The translations under genes and the position numbers were made by a program. The notes beneath the pieces are model-generated. The model saw only the letters and a program-made list of their open reading frames with translations, was not told where the DNA came from and ran no database searches. A stretch of DNA of 64,000 bases from Oryzomonas japonica (GTDB lineage: Bacteria; Desulfobacterota; Desulfuromonadia; Geobacterales; Pseudopelobacteraceae). The number at the start of each line of letters is the position of its first letter. Position 1 is the stretch's first letter. The stretch is taken from assembly GCF_008802365.1 (NCBI RefSeq), contig NZ_VZQZ01000008.1, positions 86,594 through 150,593 of the forward strand. Direction: 5' to 3'. Positions 1-9,177 of this stretch are shown here, in pieces.

Positions 1-31
1 GCGGCCGGTTCCCATGCATGGAACCGGCCGC
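1..31 (-). terminator. Perfect hairpin after receiver gene
   Basis: A 12-bp perfect inverted repeat (GCGGCCGGTTCC and its complement) encloses a 7-base loop CATGCAT. It lies just past the stop of the minus-strand receiver gene, so it probably ends that transcript. The U-tract that would prove an intrinsic terminator would lie beyond the window edge and cannot be seen. Confidence 0.55.
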
Positions 32-36
32 AACGG

Positions 37-450
37 TCAGGGGGTGGGAGATTTCATGGCTTCCTGGATCTTTTTGTGGATGGCGTTCATGTCAAAGGGT
101 TTCTGGATGAAGGGGACCCCCTCGTCCAGGACCCCGTGATGGGCGATGACGTCCGAGGTATAGCCGGACATGTACAGGGCCCCGATGCCGGGGCGCAGGA
201 CGCGGATCGCCTCCACGAGCTCCTTGCCGCTCATGCCCGGCATGATCACGTCGGTCACCACGCAATCGATGGTCTGGTCGGCCTCCGTGCAGATTGCAAG
301 GGCCTCCTGGGGCGAGGGGGACGCGAACACCGTGTATCCCAATATTTTCAGCATCTGTGCCGCCATACGGCGTACATTTTCGTCGTCCTCCACCAGCAAA
401 ATAGTCCCCCCCACCGGGGGAGTTGTGTCTGTTTCCTTGTCGGTGCCCAT
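37..450 (-). CDS. Single-domain response regulator (CheY-like receiver)
   Basis: The 137-residue protein is one receiver domain with no output domain. The acidic pocket is E21-D22-D23, the likely phospho-acceptor is D67 (TDVIM), the switch Ser is S95 and the conserved Lys is K117 followed by P118. The MSGYTSD stretch is typical of receivers attached to hybrid PAS kinases, so it probably takes phosphate from a kinase encoded elsewhere. The start is supported by AGGAGGG four bases upstream of the ATG. No kinase gene is adjacent inside the window, and the partner is unknown. It could act in phosphorelay or chemotaxis-like signalling; the sequence does not decide between them. Confidence 0.9.
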   Translation of the reverse strand: MGTDKETDTTPPVGGTILLVEDDENVRRMAAQMLKILGYTVFASPSPQEALAICTEADQTIDCVVTDVIMPGMSGKELVEAIRVLRPGIGALYMSGYTSDVIAHHGVLDEGVPFIQKPFDMNAIHKKIQEAMKSPTP

Positions 451-512
451 GGTCCCTCCTGAAACACAGAGAGGAAGAACCGAGAGGCCCTTTTCCCTGT
501 GTGGTCTACACT

Positions 513-540
513 ATTTTAACGGGAGGTGGATGAAGCGCAA
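513..540 (-). promoter_or_regulatory. Possible sigma-70 promoter for receiver gene
   Basis: On the minus strand TTGCGC and TAAAAT are separated by 16 bases, about 60 bases upstream of the receiver start codon. Recognised by consensus only. Confidence 0.4.
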
Positions 541-658
541 TGGTGTTTGTGCAAAAAAAGGTTGAATCCCCACGAAACAACAGCGGTCGTTGCCCGCGGC
601 CGGGGCGGCGGCTTCGCAGGGAGCACGGCGCCGTAATTCCCGGGCCCCATCGGCGCGG

Positions 659-687
659 TTGACGCCGTCGACAGGTTATGCTTTAAT
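659..687 (+). promoter_or_regulatory. Sigma-70 promoter of folK, extended -10
   Basis: TTGACG, 17 bases, then TTTAAT preceded by TGC (extended -10). Only six bases lie between the hexamer and the folK GTG, so the transcript should begin at or next to the start codon. Confidence 0.6.
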
Positions 688-693
688 CATAAA

Positions 694-1200
694 GTGGAGA
701 CAGAAGCCTATATCGCCCTTGGTTCAAATATGGGGGACCGCGAGCTCAACCTGCTGCGGGCGGTGGCAGAGGTCGGCAAGCTGCCCGGCTGCCGGGTTAC
801 CGGCCTGTCTGCGTTCTACGAGACATCCCCCGTCGGGGGCATTGACCAGCCTTCTTTCTACAATGGTGTCCTCAGGCTTGCTACCGAACTCTCCCCCCGC
901 GAACTGTTGGAACGACTGCTGCATATCGAAAGCGACGTCTTTGGCCGGGTACGGACCGTTCAATGGGGGCCGCGGCCCATGGACCTCGACCTGTTGCTCT
1001 ACGGTTCGATGATCGTGGAGGAGGAGGGGCTGATCGTCCCGCATCCGCGCATGGCAGAGCGGCGTTTTGTTTTGGAACCGCTCTGCAACCTGGCTCCGGG
1101 GCTGGTGCATCCGGTCTTGGGACAGACCGTTGCCCAACTGTTGAAAACGCTGCAATCCGATGAGAGCGTGGCGAAACTACAACCGGAGATACTAACGTGA
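694..1200 (+). CDS. folK: 2-amino-4-hydroxy-6-hydroxymethyldihydropteridine pyrophosphokinase
   Basis: FolK (HPPK) transfers pyrophosphate from ATP to 6-hydroxymethyl-dihydropterin in cytosolic folate synthesis. The 168-residue length is normal for the family. ALGSNMGD is at residues 8-15, the family signature GPRPMDLDLL at 92-101 and the VPHPRM...RRFVLEPL block at 115-130. The start codon is GTG. There is no Shine-Dalgarno sequence before it, but a good promoter ends six bases upstream, which suggests a leaderless message. The stop overlaps the start of the next gene (GTGA), so the two are translationally coupled. The gene heads a run of four same-strand genes ending with glycogen synthase. 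Confidence 0.95.
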   Translation: METEAYIALGSNMGDRELNLLRAVAEVGKLPGCRVTGLSAFYETSPVGGIDQPSFYNGVLRLATELSPRELLERLLHIESDVFGRVRTVQWGPRPMDLDLLLYGSMIVEEEGLIVPHPRMAERRFVLEPLCNLAPGLVHPVLGQTVAQLLKTLQSDESVAKLQPEILT

Positions 1201-1454
1201 TCAGACTATTGATCTGGGGCCTTCTGATCTATGTCGGCTACCGTGTCGTCGTGGCGCTGACAAAAGGGAAAGAGAAGGAAACCAAGACATCGGAGAAGCG
1301 GGAGGCCGCGGTGACCCATCGCGACCCGGTCTGCGGCGTCTATGTTTCCGAGGACGATGCCGTGGTGGGCAGGCTCGAAGGCGAGCGCCACTACTTCTGC
1401 TCCATGAACTGCCTGGAAAAATTCCGCGAACAACTTGACCATAAACCATCATAA
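1197..1454 (+). CDS. Membrane-anchored YHS-domain protein
   Basis: This 85-residue protein has an N-terminal membrane segment (residues 2-20), a short charged linker, and a C-terminal YHS/TRASH-like metal-binding module. C46 lies in DPVCG, and C68 and C72 lie in YFCSMNC. YHS modules are small metal-binding domains, often beside metal transporters or oxygenases, but the ligand here is unknown. The GTG start overlaps the folK stop by four bases, so translation is coupled. The linkage to folK is a frequent arrangement in Geobacter-like genomes as far as I recall. A role in sensing or storing a transition metal at the inner membrane is inference. Confidence 0.8.
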   Translation: MIRLLIWGLLIYVGYRVVVALTKGKEKETKTSEKREAAVTHRDPVCGVYVSEDDAVVGRLEGERHYFCSMNCLEKFREQLDHKPS

Positions 1455-1466
1455 ACGGAGGAACAC

Positions 1467-2111
1467 ATGAAGTTTTTCATCGATACAGCCGACGTCAAAG
1501 AGATTCGCGCGGCCCACGACCTGGGGCTGGTGGACGGCGTTACCACCAATCCTTCCCTGATCGCCAAGTCGGGGCGCAAGTTCAAGGATGTCATCAAGGA
1601 GATCGTCTCCATCGTGGACGGCCCGATCTCGGCCGAGGTCATCTCCCTGGACGCCCCCGGCATGATCAAGGAAGCCAAGGAACTAGTCAAGATCCACAAG
1701 AACATCGTGGTCAAGGTGCCCATGACGCCGGAAGGGCTCAAGGCCACCAAGGCCCTGTCGGAAAAGGGGGTCAAGATCAACGTGACCCTGATCTTCTCCC
1801 CCATGCAGGCGTTGTTGGCCGCCAAGGCCGGCGCCACCTACGTTTCCCCCTTCGTCGGCCGGCTGGACGACATCTCCCAGGACGGCATGGGGATCATCGA
1901 AGAGATCCGCACCATCTTCGACAACTACGGCTATACCGCCGAGATCATCGTGGCCAGCGTGCGCAACCCGATCCATGTTCTCAATTCGGCCTTGATCGGC
2001 GCCGACATCGCCACGATCCCCTACTCGGTCATCATGCAGCTTGCCAAGCACCCCCTGACCGACGCCGGCATCAAGAAATTCCTGGCCGACTGGGAAAGCG
2101 TGCCCAAATAG
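1467..2111 (+). CDS. Transaldolase / fructose-6-phosphate aldolase family protein
   Basis: The 214-residue protein is the short TalC/FSA type of transaldolase. It has MKFFIDTA at the N-terminus, TTNPS at residues 26-30 and the Schiff-base Lys K83 in VVKVPM. The barrel continues with NVTLIFS and IATIPYSVI, as in the family. It should act in the cytosolic non-oxidative pentose phosphate pathway, either as transaldolase or as fructose-6-phosphate aldolase; short members are hard to separate by eye. A GGAGG site precedes the ATG, and the gene is 12 bases after the YHS gene. With glgA downstream, the cluster has a sugar-phosphate and storage carbon theme. Confidence 0.93.
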   Translation: MKFFIDTADVKEIRAAHDLGLVDGVTTNPSLIAKSGRKFKDVIKEIVSIVDGPISAEVISLDAPGMIKEAKELVKIHKNIVVKVPMTPEGLKATKALSEKGVKINVTLIFSPMQALLAAKAGATYVSPFVGRLDDISQDGMGIIEEIRTIFDNYGYTAEIIVASVRNPIHVLNSALIGADIATIPYSVIMQLAKHPLTDAGIKKFLADWESVPK

Positions 2112-2211
2112 AACTCCCATAGCGGTCGCAGGGGCCACGGAGACCTGGCCATGCCGGTGATGTTCTCCGTGCGCCCCGCGGCTGCAATTACGCCTGTCTC
2201 CCGGAGCCCCT

Positions 2212-3732
2212 GTGAAGCCTTCCCCCGACAAGCTCTCCATCCTCTTCTCCGCCTCCGAGGCCGCACCCTTTGCCAAGGAGGGGGGGCTGGGGGATGTGGT
2301 CGGCGCCCTGCCCAAGTACCTGGCACGCATGGGGCACGATGTGCGCGTGGTCATCCCGCGCTACTATGCCGTCAACCGGGAGAAGTACGGCCTCAAGCTG
2401 CTGCCGGGCACCCTGGTGGTGCCCATGGGCATCATCGGCCGTATGTACTGCGGCGTCTACGAGGGGCGGCTGCCGGGGAGCGATGTCCCGATCTACTTCC
2501 TGGAGCACGAGCAATTCTACGGCCGCGCCGGGCTCTACCAACAGGACGGCCAGGGCTACCCGGACAACGACAACCGCTTCGTCTTCCTCTCCAAGGCCAC
2601 CCTGGAACTGTGCAAGATGCTCGACTGGTCGCCGGACGTGATCCACGCCCACGACTGGCACACCGGCGCCATCCCCCTCCTGCTCAACACCTCCTATCTG
2701 CACGACCGTTACGTGGGCAACTCCGCCTCGCTCCTCTCCATCCACAACATGCAGCACCAGGGCAATTACTATCCCGGCCTGATGGAGGTGCTCGGCGTCG
2801 GCTGGAAACACTTCAATTACCTGGAGCTGGAAAAGGACGACCAGGTCAACCTGCTCAAGGGGGGGATCTACCACGCCACCCTGCTCTCCACGGTCAGCGA
2901 GGGGTATGCCCGGGAGATTCAGACGGCGGAGTACGGTTGGGGGCTGGAGGGGGTGGTGCGGGACCGGGCGGCCGATCTGTACGGCATCCTCAACGGCGTG
3001 GATTACGAGGAGTGGGACCCGGCTACCGACCACTGCATCGCCGCCACCTACACGGCCCGGACCGTGAAAAAGGGGAAGGCCGCCTGCAAACGCGACCTGC
3101 AGCAGCGCATGGGGCTGCCCCTGCGGGACGACGTGCCGCTGTTCGGTGTGGTCTCCCGCATGGTCAGGCAGAAGGGGACCGACCTGATCGCCGAGGCTAT
3201 CCACCGCATCCTGGAAATGGATGTGCAGTTCGTCATGGTCGGCAACGGCGAGCCCTGGGCGCACTTCTTTTTCGGCGACGTGGCCGCCGCCCACCCGGAC
3301 AAATTCGCCTGTTACATCGGCTACAGCGAAGAGTTGGCCCACAAGGTGGAGGCGGGGGCCGATTTCTTCGTCATGCCCTCGTCGTTCGAGCCGTGCGGCC
3401 TGAACCAGATGTACTCCCTGGCCTACGGCACGCCGCCCGTGGTCCGCGCCACCGGCGGCCTGGAGGACAGCGTGGAAAACTTCGACGAAGAGGCCCTGAC
3501 CGGCGACGGCTTCAAGTTCCACAATCATACCGCCGATGCGCTCTTCGACACCATCGGCTGGGCGGCCTGGACCTTCTTCAACAACCCCAAGGGGCTGGCG
3601 GCCCTCAGGAAAAACGGCATGAAGAAGCGTTTCACCTGGGAGGCCGCAGCCCTCAAGTACGAGGAACTCTACCGTTTGGCCGTCCGCCGTCGCCGCGGCG
3701 AGGAATATTTCCGCAACCGTTTCGGCGATTAG
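2212..3732 (+). CDS. glgA: Glycogen synthase (ADP-glucose type, GT5)
   Basis: GlgA adds glucosyl units from ADP-glucose to alpha-1,4-glucan in the cytosol. The 506-residue length matches bacterial GlgA. The ADP-glucose motif KEGGLGDV is at residues 22-29, and the C-terminal GT-B domain carries FEPCGLNQMYSLAYGT from about residue 392, with the catalytic Glu near 393. The start chosen is GTG at 2212, with GGAG five to eight bases before it. A longer reading frame begins upstream in another frame and is a shadow. The gene follows the transaldolase after 100 bases with no clear terminator, so co-transcription is possible. A palindromic repeat element begins directly after the stop codon. Confidence 0.96.
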   Translation: MKPSPDKLSILFSASEAAPFAKEGGLGDVVGALPKYLARMGHDVRVVIPRYYAVNREKYGLKLLPGTLVVPMGIIGRMYCGVYEGRLPGSDVPIYFLEHEQFYGRAGLYQQDGQGYPDNDNRFVFLSKATLELCKMLDWSPDVIHAHDWHTGAIPLLLNTSYLHDRYVGNSASLLSIHNMQHQGNYYPGLMEVLGVGWKHFNYLELEKDDQVNLLKGGIYHATLLSTVSEGYAREIQTAEYGWGLEGVVRDRAADLYGILNGVDYEEWDPATDHCIAATYTARTVKKGKAACKRDLQQRMGLPLRDDVPLFGVVSRMVRQKGTDLIAEAIHRILEMDVQFVMVGNGEPWAHFFFGDVAAAHPDKFACYIGYSEELAHKVEAGADFFVMPSSFEPCGLNQMYSLAYGTPPVVRATGGLEDSVENFDEEALTGDGFKFHNHTADALFDTIGWAAWTFFNNPKGLAALRKNGMKKRFTWEAAALKYEELYRLAVRRRRGEEYFRNRFGD

Positions 3733-3873
3733 GGGGCTGTTGAAAAACTCAGGTTGTTCAAAAATAGTCAGATCGTCGCATCCGCGAGACAAGCCCTGAG
3801 GAGGCGTGAGCTTTGCTACGCCGCACGAAAGGGCTTTCGAGGACGGGGGCGTGGCTGTTTTTCAACAACCTCT
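3733..3873 (+). repeat. Palindromic intergenic repeat (MITE/REP-like)
   Basis: About 140 bases are bounded by inverted arms. The left arm at 3736-3749 reads CTGTTGAAAAAC and the right arm at 3856-3872 reads GTTTTTCAACAACCTC. Between them are further short complementary blocks. It starts at the glgA stop and ends 14 bases before the next start codon. I recall near-identical intergenic elements recurring in Geobacter genomes, which cannot be verified here. No transposase is encoded. Confidence 0.7.
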
Positions 3874-3886
3874 TAGAGGTCCAACC

Positions 3887-5173
3887 ATGGCATCCGACCA
3901 GTATGACGTCGTCATCATCGGCACCGGCCCGGCAGCCCTCGGCGCCGCCTTTCATCTCACCGACCGGCTTCCCGCCATCTCCATCCTGATGATCGACAAG
4001 GAATCGATCTGCTCCGGCGGCCTTTTGAACGACTGCAAGCAGAACTACTCCTTTCCCATCGGTTTTGCCGAAGAGTATTGGACCAGGGAGGAGGCCGAAC
4101 GGCTGTTGCCGCTCGTGGAGGATAAGCTCCAGCCGGTCTTCAAGGAACGCCACAATCTGGAGACCTACCGAAAGCGCGCCGAACGGATCGGCGTGACCCT
4201 CTACGACATCCGCCAGGCCCATGTGGGCACCGACCAAAGCACCTTTCTCATCCAGCGCCTGATGGCCGAGCTCGCGGGCCGCGGGGTCAGCATCCTGCTG
4301 AAGCGCGAGGTGACCGACGTGCGGGAGACGGACCAGGGGGCGGAGCTGACCATCGGCGGAACGGAGCGTCTCCGGGCGGACACGGTGATCATGGCGCCTG
4401 GCAGAAAGGGGTTCGGCTTTCTGCAACGCGTCATGGAGCAACTCGCCATCCCCTACATCGACAATATCGTGGACGTGGGCATCCGCGTCGAGACCCGGCT
4501 GGAAAACTATCCCATCGTCAGGGACTATTACGACCCCAAGTTCTACTTTCCCGAACGGGTGCGGACCTTCTGCACCAACTCGGGGCACGCCCGGGTGGTG
4601 CTGGAGCGCTACGAGGACTTCAGTCTCGTCAACGGCCATGCCCTGTCCGTGCGGAAGAGCGGCAACAATTTGGTAAACTTCGCGCTCCTGAAGACCATCG
4701 GGCTGAAGGACCCGGTCCGCAGCGGCCAGCAGATGGCCCTCTTTCTCGGCCGGCTGGCCCACGAGATCGGCGGCGGCCGGCCACTCATGCAGCGGGTGGG
4801 TGATTTCAGGATGGGAAAACGCTCCTCGGCCGAGACCTTCAACGACGACCTCTACTCCTTCCGTCCCACCTGTCCGGTGACCGCCGGCGACCTGGGGCTG
4901 GCGGTCCCGGCCAAGATCATGCGCCACATCTGGGCGGCCCTGAAGAAGCTCGACACCATCGTCCCCGGGGTCCTGCATCCCAGCACCATCATGTACTACC
5001 CCGAGATCAAGATGTACGCCAACAAGCCCTCCTTTATCGATCCCCATTTCCGGGTCAGCCCCCATCTTTACATGGTTGGGGATGGCGCCGGCACCTCCCG
5101 CGGCATAACCGGGGCCTGGGCCAGCGGGATCAGGGCGGCCGAGGGGGTCGTGAAGGGGCGGGGACAGGGATGA
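3887..5173 (+). CDS. FAD-dependent dehydrogenase, uncharacterised
   Basis: The 428-residue flavoprotein has an N-terminal dinucleotide-binding fold (DVVIIGTGPAALG, residues 7-19) and a C-terminal FAD motif (MVGDGAGTSRGITGAWASG). It resembles the uncharacterised FAD-dependent dehydrogenase group (COG2509-like), whose substrate is not known. The start is ATG 3887, preceded by GAGGT. An upstream in-frame start at 3806 lies inside the repeat element and would add 27 residues with no family resemblance, so it was rejected. There is no signal peptide, so it should be cytosolic. The gene may have its own transcription signals inside the repeat, because no other promoter is evident between it and glgA. 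Confidence 0.85.
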   Translation: MASDQYDVVIIGTGPAALGAAFHLTDRLPAISILMIDKESICSGGLLNDCKQNYSFPIGFAEEYWTREEAERLLPLVEDKLQPVFKERHNLETYRKRAERIGVTLYDIRQAHVGTDQSTFLIQRLMAELAGRGVSILLKREVTDVRETDQGAELTIGGTERLRADTVIMAPGRKGFGFLQRVMEQLAIPYIDNIVDVGIRVETRLENYPIVRDYYDPKFYFPERVRTFCTNSGHARVVLERYEDFSLVNGHALSVRKSGNNLVNFALLKTIGLKDPVRSGQQMALFLGRLAHEIGGGRPLMQRVGDFRMGKRSSAETFNDDLYSFRPTCPVTAGDLGLAVPAKIMRHIWAALKKLDTIVPGVLHPSTIMYYPEIKMYANKPSFIDPHFRVSPHLYMVGDGAGTSRGITGAWASGIRAAEGVVKGRGQG

Positions 5174-5302
5174 AGCGGCTGGCGGGACGGTGCGCTGCAC
5201 GGCCAACCGGGAACTCTTGTGGATTGTGCGGTAATTGCGTATGGTGTTCCAAAAGAGCCGTGTATGTTTACTACCGTTACCAGGTACAAGGAGCGAGAGA
5301 CC

Positions 5303-6466
5303 ATGAAGCGGATGATTATGGCGGTTGTCGGTACGATGGTTATCTGCATCAGCGGTTGCGCCGCGAGCCTGCCCCCCCATGAGGAACTTACCCGGGCGGT
5401 GAAAAAGAGCCTCGATGCCACCGGGTTCAACTATAGCTTGAAAAGCAGGATCACCGATCTGTCCCTGCCGAAACAGGATGCGAACACCGCCGCAAACGCC
5501 AAGGGCCTAAAGTATCTGGGGGCGGGTCTCGATATCGTCCGGGGCTTTTCCGTGAATATGGACGGTGCGATCGATATGACGGCCAAAAAATCGGAGGTGC
5601 TGTACGATCTGCAGTACAACAAGGACAACGTGGACGTTTCCATTAAATTGCCCCTGTTGATTGATTACAACGCCCAAACGATCTATATGGGTACGTCGTT
5701 TCTGAATACGGTCCTCGATTTTGTCGCTCCCCGGGCCCCTGAAACCAGGGGCAAGCTGATCAAGATAAACATCGGCGAATTGCTGAAGGAAGGTGTGGCA
5801 AGCACCCCGGAACTCGCAAAGCTGATTGACGGCAATCGCTTCAGCGCAAAGGATATGGATCTGTTCAACACTGTTTTCAAGACCGTACTCCTGAAGGCCG
5901 TTACCAAGCTGAACGACTCCAGTTGCATTGACCAGCCGCTTACCGGGCAGGATAAGAAAGCCGGGGTGACACGGCATATTCAGGTGGCGTTGGGCCATAA
6001 CGATTCCGTTGCCGTGGTTGTGGACATTATCGATGGCGTCGCCCAGGCCCTGTTTCAGGAAGGCGCCATCAACAAGAAGGAATATGCCGTCCTGCTCACG
6101 CTTACGGACAAGCAGATGCTGGACGGACTTGCGGATCAATTCACCCTGACGATGGCCAATGATGTGGGCATCGGGCATACGGGCCACATCGGTTACTGGG
6201 CGACCCGGCTGAGTGTTGCCGATACGAAGGGGGAGTACCGGATCGGCGTTGAAACTGTCAGCACGTTTGACGGCTACAATGCGCCACGCTTCTCCATAAC
6301 CCCGGAAGCCGGCAAGGTCGTCGACTTCAAAGAGGTGTTGGCCGCCGTAGCGGCAGCCACGGCACAGGATAAGGAGGACGCTGCGCAACCGGACGGGGAG
6401 GTCCCTGACGACGATTCCTGCACTCCGGAGGAACCGGCTCCGAGCGGTGCGGGATCAATGCTGTAG
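5303..6466 (+). CDS. Predicted lipoprotein of unknown function
   Basis: This 387-residue protein begins with a lipoprotein signal peptide (lipobox ISGC near residue 17). The start is ATG 5303, with AAGGAG nine bases upstream; the longer frame from 5219 lacks a ribosome site. The mature part has repeated amphipathic strand-like stretches and ends in an acidic, Pro/Ser-rich tail. I do not recognise a domain. The position between an FAD dehydrogenase and a DHH phosphoesterase gives no functional clue. An envelope location is predicted, but whether the inner or outer membrane is not clear: the residue after Cys is Ala, not Asp, which favours outer-membrane sorting. Confidence 0.75.
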   Translation: MKRMIMAVVGTMVICISGCAASLPPHEELTRAVKKSLDATGFNYSLKSRITDLSLPKQDANTAANAKGLKYLGAGLDIVRGFSVNMDGAIDMTAKKSEVLYDLQYNKDNVDVSIKLPLLIDYNAQTIYMGTSFLNTVLDFVAPRAPETRGKLIKINIGELLKEGVASTPELAKLIDGNRFSAKDMDLFNTVFKTVLLKAVTKLNDSSCIDQPLTGQDKKAGVTRHIQVALGHNDSVAVVVDIIDGVAQALFQEGAINKKEYAVLLTLTDKQMLDGLADQFTLTMANDVGIGHTGHIGYWATRLSVADTKGEYRIGVETVSTFDGYNAPRFSITPEAGKVVDFKEVLAAVAAATAQDKEDAAQPDGEVPDDDSCTPEEPAPSGAGSML

Positions 6467-6623
6467 GGCTTTGACGGATTGTTTCAATCTTCTCCTCTTC
6501 CCGACACGTCTTTCATTCCCATCGTACTCCGGAAAGCGATTTCCCCCCAGGGCATGGGAGCATGGCGCTTTGCCACGGGTTTGGTATGATAGGTACGTAC
6601 AAACCGCTTGAAGGGGAAGCTCC

Positions 6624-7682
6624 ATGACGACTGACAACTGCGTGCCGGAATGCCTCCAGCGCTCCAAGGAGCATTCCGACAAGATGCTGGAATGGCTGCA
6701 GGGCCGGGGAAAGACCATCATCGTCATCCACGACAACCCGGACCCCGATTGCCTGGCCTCGGCCATGGCGCTCCGCCACCTGCTGGCCATGAAACTGAGC
6801 CGGGATGCGGTCATCACCTTTTCCGGCATGATCGGGCGCAGCGAAAACATCGCCATGGCAAAGGAGTTGGAGATGACGCTCCACCCCCTCGGAACCATCG
6901 ATATGGGGGAGGTCAGCGCGGTCTGCATGCTGGACACCCAACCGGGCACGGGAAACAATTCTTTTCCTCCGGGCTGCCGGGTGGATATCCTCATTGACCA
7001 TCACCCCCTGCGCGAAGCGAGCAGAGCGTGCCGCTGGGTGGATGTCCGCGATGATTACGGCGTTACCGCCACAATCCTCTACGAGTATCTGGTGGCGCAA
7101 AACATCACCATCGGTACGAAACTGGCTACGGCCCTCTTCTACGCGATCAAATCCGAGACCCAGGACCTGGGCCGGGAGGCGAACCGGCCCGACCGGGACG
7201 CGTACCTCCGCCTCTTCCCCCTGGCGAACAAGCGGATTCTGTATGAAATATCCCACCCCAAGCTACCGGTGGAGTACTTCCGGGTTATTCACAGCGGCCT
7301 CGAAAATACGATGATATACGGGAAACTGCTGGTGGTTAATCTGATGGCCATCTGCTTTCCCGAAATGGTGGCGGAGGTGGCCGACTACCTGATCAGGCTG
7401 GAGGGGGTCGAGACCGTGCTGGGCATGGGGCATTACAACGATGAGGTGATACTGTCACTTCGCATGACGAGCCATTCCCTCAATGCGGGCGAGGTGATCA
7501 GACGGCTGGTGGCGGGAAGAGGGGCGGCCGGCGGGCACGGCATGATGGCGGGAGGCAAGCTGGCCCATGTTCCATTCACCCCGGCCGCGCTGGAAGAGGC
7601 CGAAGCGTTTCTGACCCAGGGGCTGTTACGGGAACTCTCCCTGGGGGATGTGACCCCGACCCGGCTGATCAAGCCCCGGTAG
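6624..7682 (+). CDS. DHH-family phosphoesterase (NrnA/RecJ-like)
   Basis: The 352-residue protein has the DHH phosphoesterase signature: HDNPDPD at residues 36-42, the DHH triad at 125-127, and the DHHA1 motif GGHGMMAGG around residues 302-310. These ligate the Mn ions that hydrolyse phosphodiesters. Family members degrade short oligoribonucleotides (nanoRNase), cyclic dinucleotide products or pAp. Because c-di-nucleotide signalling is prominent in this type of organism, pGpG or short RNA turnover is plausible but is inference. The start has AAGGGGAAGCTCC before the ATG. The protein is cytosolic with no membrane segments. A TATGAT hexamer lies about 35 bases upstream, with no convincing -35. 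Confidence 0.88.
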   Translation: MTTDNCVPECLQRSKEHSDKMLEWLQGRGKTIIVIHDNPDPDCLASAMALRHLLAMKLSRDAVITFSGMIGRSENIAMAKELEMTLHPLGTIDMGEVSAVCMLDTQPGTGNNSFPPGCRVDILIDHHPLREASRACRWVDVRDDYGVTATILYEYLVAQNITIGTKLATALFYAIKSETQDLGREANRPDRDAYLRLFPLANKRILYEISHPKLPVEYFRVIHSGLENTMIYGKLLVVNLMAICFPEMVAEVADYLIRLEGVETVLGMGHYNDEVILSLRMTSHSLNAGEVIRRLVAGRGAAGGHGMMAGGKLAHVPFTPAALEEAEAFLTQGLLRELSLGDVTPTRLIKPR

Positions 7683-7756
7683 GCAAATGGGCCCGCACCG
7701 CTTTCCCAAGCCCGTGCTGCACTTCCCTTGAACACACCATCGCCGGAGCCGTGGAA

Positions 7757-9154
7757 ATGACCGCACCGATCCAAAACCTCCGCCAGTTCCTCGCCCTTCT
7801 GGAAAAGCAGGGCGAACTGAGCCGCATCGAGGCAGAGGCCGACCCCATCCTGGAGATCGCCGCCATTACCGACCGGGTCTGCAAACAGCCCACCGGCGGC
7901 CGGGCGCTCCTCTTCCTGCATCCGAAAGGGAGCAGCCGCCCCGTGGCCACCAACCTGTTCGGCTCCCTCCGGCGGGTATGCCTGGCCCTGGGTGTGGACC
8001 GTCTCGACCGGCTGACGGAGCGCATGACGGCGCTGCTCGCTCCGCTGCCGGAACTGGATGTCGCCGGTCTCGACCGCCAGGTCGGCGCCCTGCCGGAGTT
8101 CTCCCGTTTCACGCCGGTTGCCGGACAGGACCACGACCTCATGGCCATGGAGACACCCGACCTGGGCGGGTTCCCCTTTCTTCAAAGCTGGCCGGGGGAT
8201 GGCGCCGGCGAGGGGCATGGGCGCTACATCACCCTGCCCCAGGTGTTCACCGTTGCCCCGGACGGCACCGGTCCCAACTGTGGCATGTATCGCTGCCAGG
8301 TGCGCGGCCCCCGGGAACTGGCCGTGCGCTGGCATCCGGGGAGCGGCGCGGCGCGGCATTTCGAGGCATACCGCCGCCGGGGCGAGCCGATGCCGGTGGC
8401 GATCGCTCTGGGCGGCCCCCCGACGGCGCTCTTCAGCGCCATGCTGCCGTTGCCGGGCGACCTGGACGAGATGACCTTTGCCGGGTTCCTGCGAGGCGTC
8501 CCGCTTGAGCTTGCCGCCTGCCGGAGCGTCCCCCTGCGGGTTCCGGCCGGGTGCGAGGTGGTGATCGAGGGTCATGCCGACCCGGGCGAGACGATCATGG
8601 AGGGGCCCTTCGGCAACCATACCGGCTGCTACGCGCCCGCTGCGCCGGTCCCCCTGGTGCGGGTGACCGCCATCAGCCTCCGGACGGATGCCGTTGTCCC
8701 TGCGACCCTGGTGGGGCCGCCCCCCATGGAGGACTGCTGGATGGCCGCGGCCTGGGAACGGCTGCTCGTGGCCTTTGTGCGCCGCGTGGCGCCGGCGGTG
8801 GTCGATATCCGTTTTCCCCGGGAATGGGTCTTCCACCAGAGCGCCATCATTTCCCTTGAAAACCCGCGCCCCGGCATGGTAAGGGAGATTGCCGGCCTGC
8901 TCTGGCATACCCCCTGGTTCAGGGCTGCCCGCCTGCTGCTCTTTGTCGCTGCGGACGGCGTTCCGGCGGACCTCTCCCGTGCGGCCTGGCGCGGCATCAA
9001 TCTGGTGGACGATAGCCTCGACCTGATCCGCGACGAGAGCGGTGCGCGGTTGGCGCTGGATGCCACCGGCAGCCGCGCGTCCCGGTTACCGGTCGTCGCG
9101 GATGATGCCATAGCGGAACAGGTGGCGCGACGGTGGCGTGAATACGGGTTTTAG
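7757..9154 (+). CDS. ubiD: UbiD-family decarboxylase (probable menaquinone branch)
   Basis: The 465-residue protein belongs to the prenylated-FMN-dependent UbiD decarboxylases. The Arg-containing block GMYRCQVRGPREL and the catalytic Glu block EGPFGNHTGCYAP are both present. The start is set at ATG 7757, because GGAG lies eight bases upstream; the in-frame GTG at 7751 is only two bases from it. UbiA and UbiX homologues follow, and UbiX makes the prenyl-FMN that UbiD needs. In Geobacter-like anaerobes, which use menaquinone, this trio most likely carries out the prenylation and decarboxylation steps after the futalosine route (MqnP/MqnL/MqnM type). That assignment is inference from context. 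A role on another aromatic acid is possible. Confidence 0.9.
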   Translation: MTAPIQNLRQFLALLEKQGELSRIEAEADPILEIAAITDRVCKQPTGGRALLFLHPKGSSRPVATNLFGSLRRVCLALGVDRLDRLTERMTALLAPLPELDVAGLDRQVGALPEFSRFTPVAGQDHDLMAMETPDLGGFPFLQSWPGDGAGEGHGRYITLPQVFTVAPDGTGPNCGMYRCQVRGPRELAVRWHPGSGAARHFEAYRRRGEPMPVAIALGGPPTALFSAMLPLPGDLDEMTFAGFLRGVPLELAACRSVPLRVPAGCEVVIEGHADPGETIMEGPFGNHTGCYAPAAPVPLVRVTAISLRTDAVVPATLVGPPPMEDCWMAAAWERLLVAFVRRVAPAVVDIRFPREWVFHQSAIISLENPRPGMVREIAGLLWHTPWFRAARLLLFVAADGVPADLSRAAWRGINLVDDSLDLIRDESGARLALDATGSRASRLPVVADDAIAEQVARRWREYGF

Positions 9155-9177
9155 AATCAAAAGCTCAGACAAAATCG

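Noticed and set aside
2151-3792. Long overlapping frames on both strands across glgA
   Set aside because: They are low-complexity Arg/Gly/Pro-rich translations with no family resemblance; GlgA motifs occupy the third frame.
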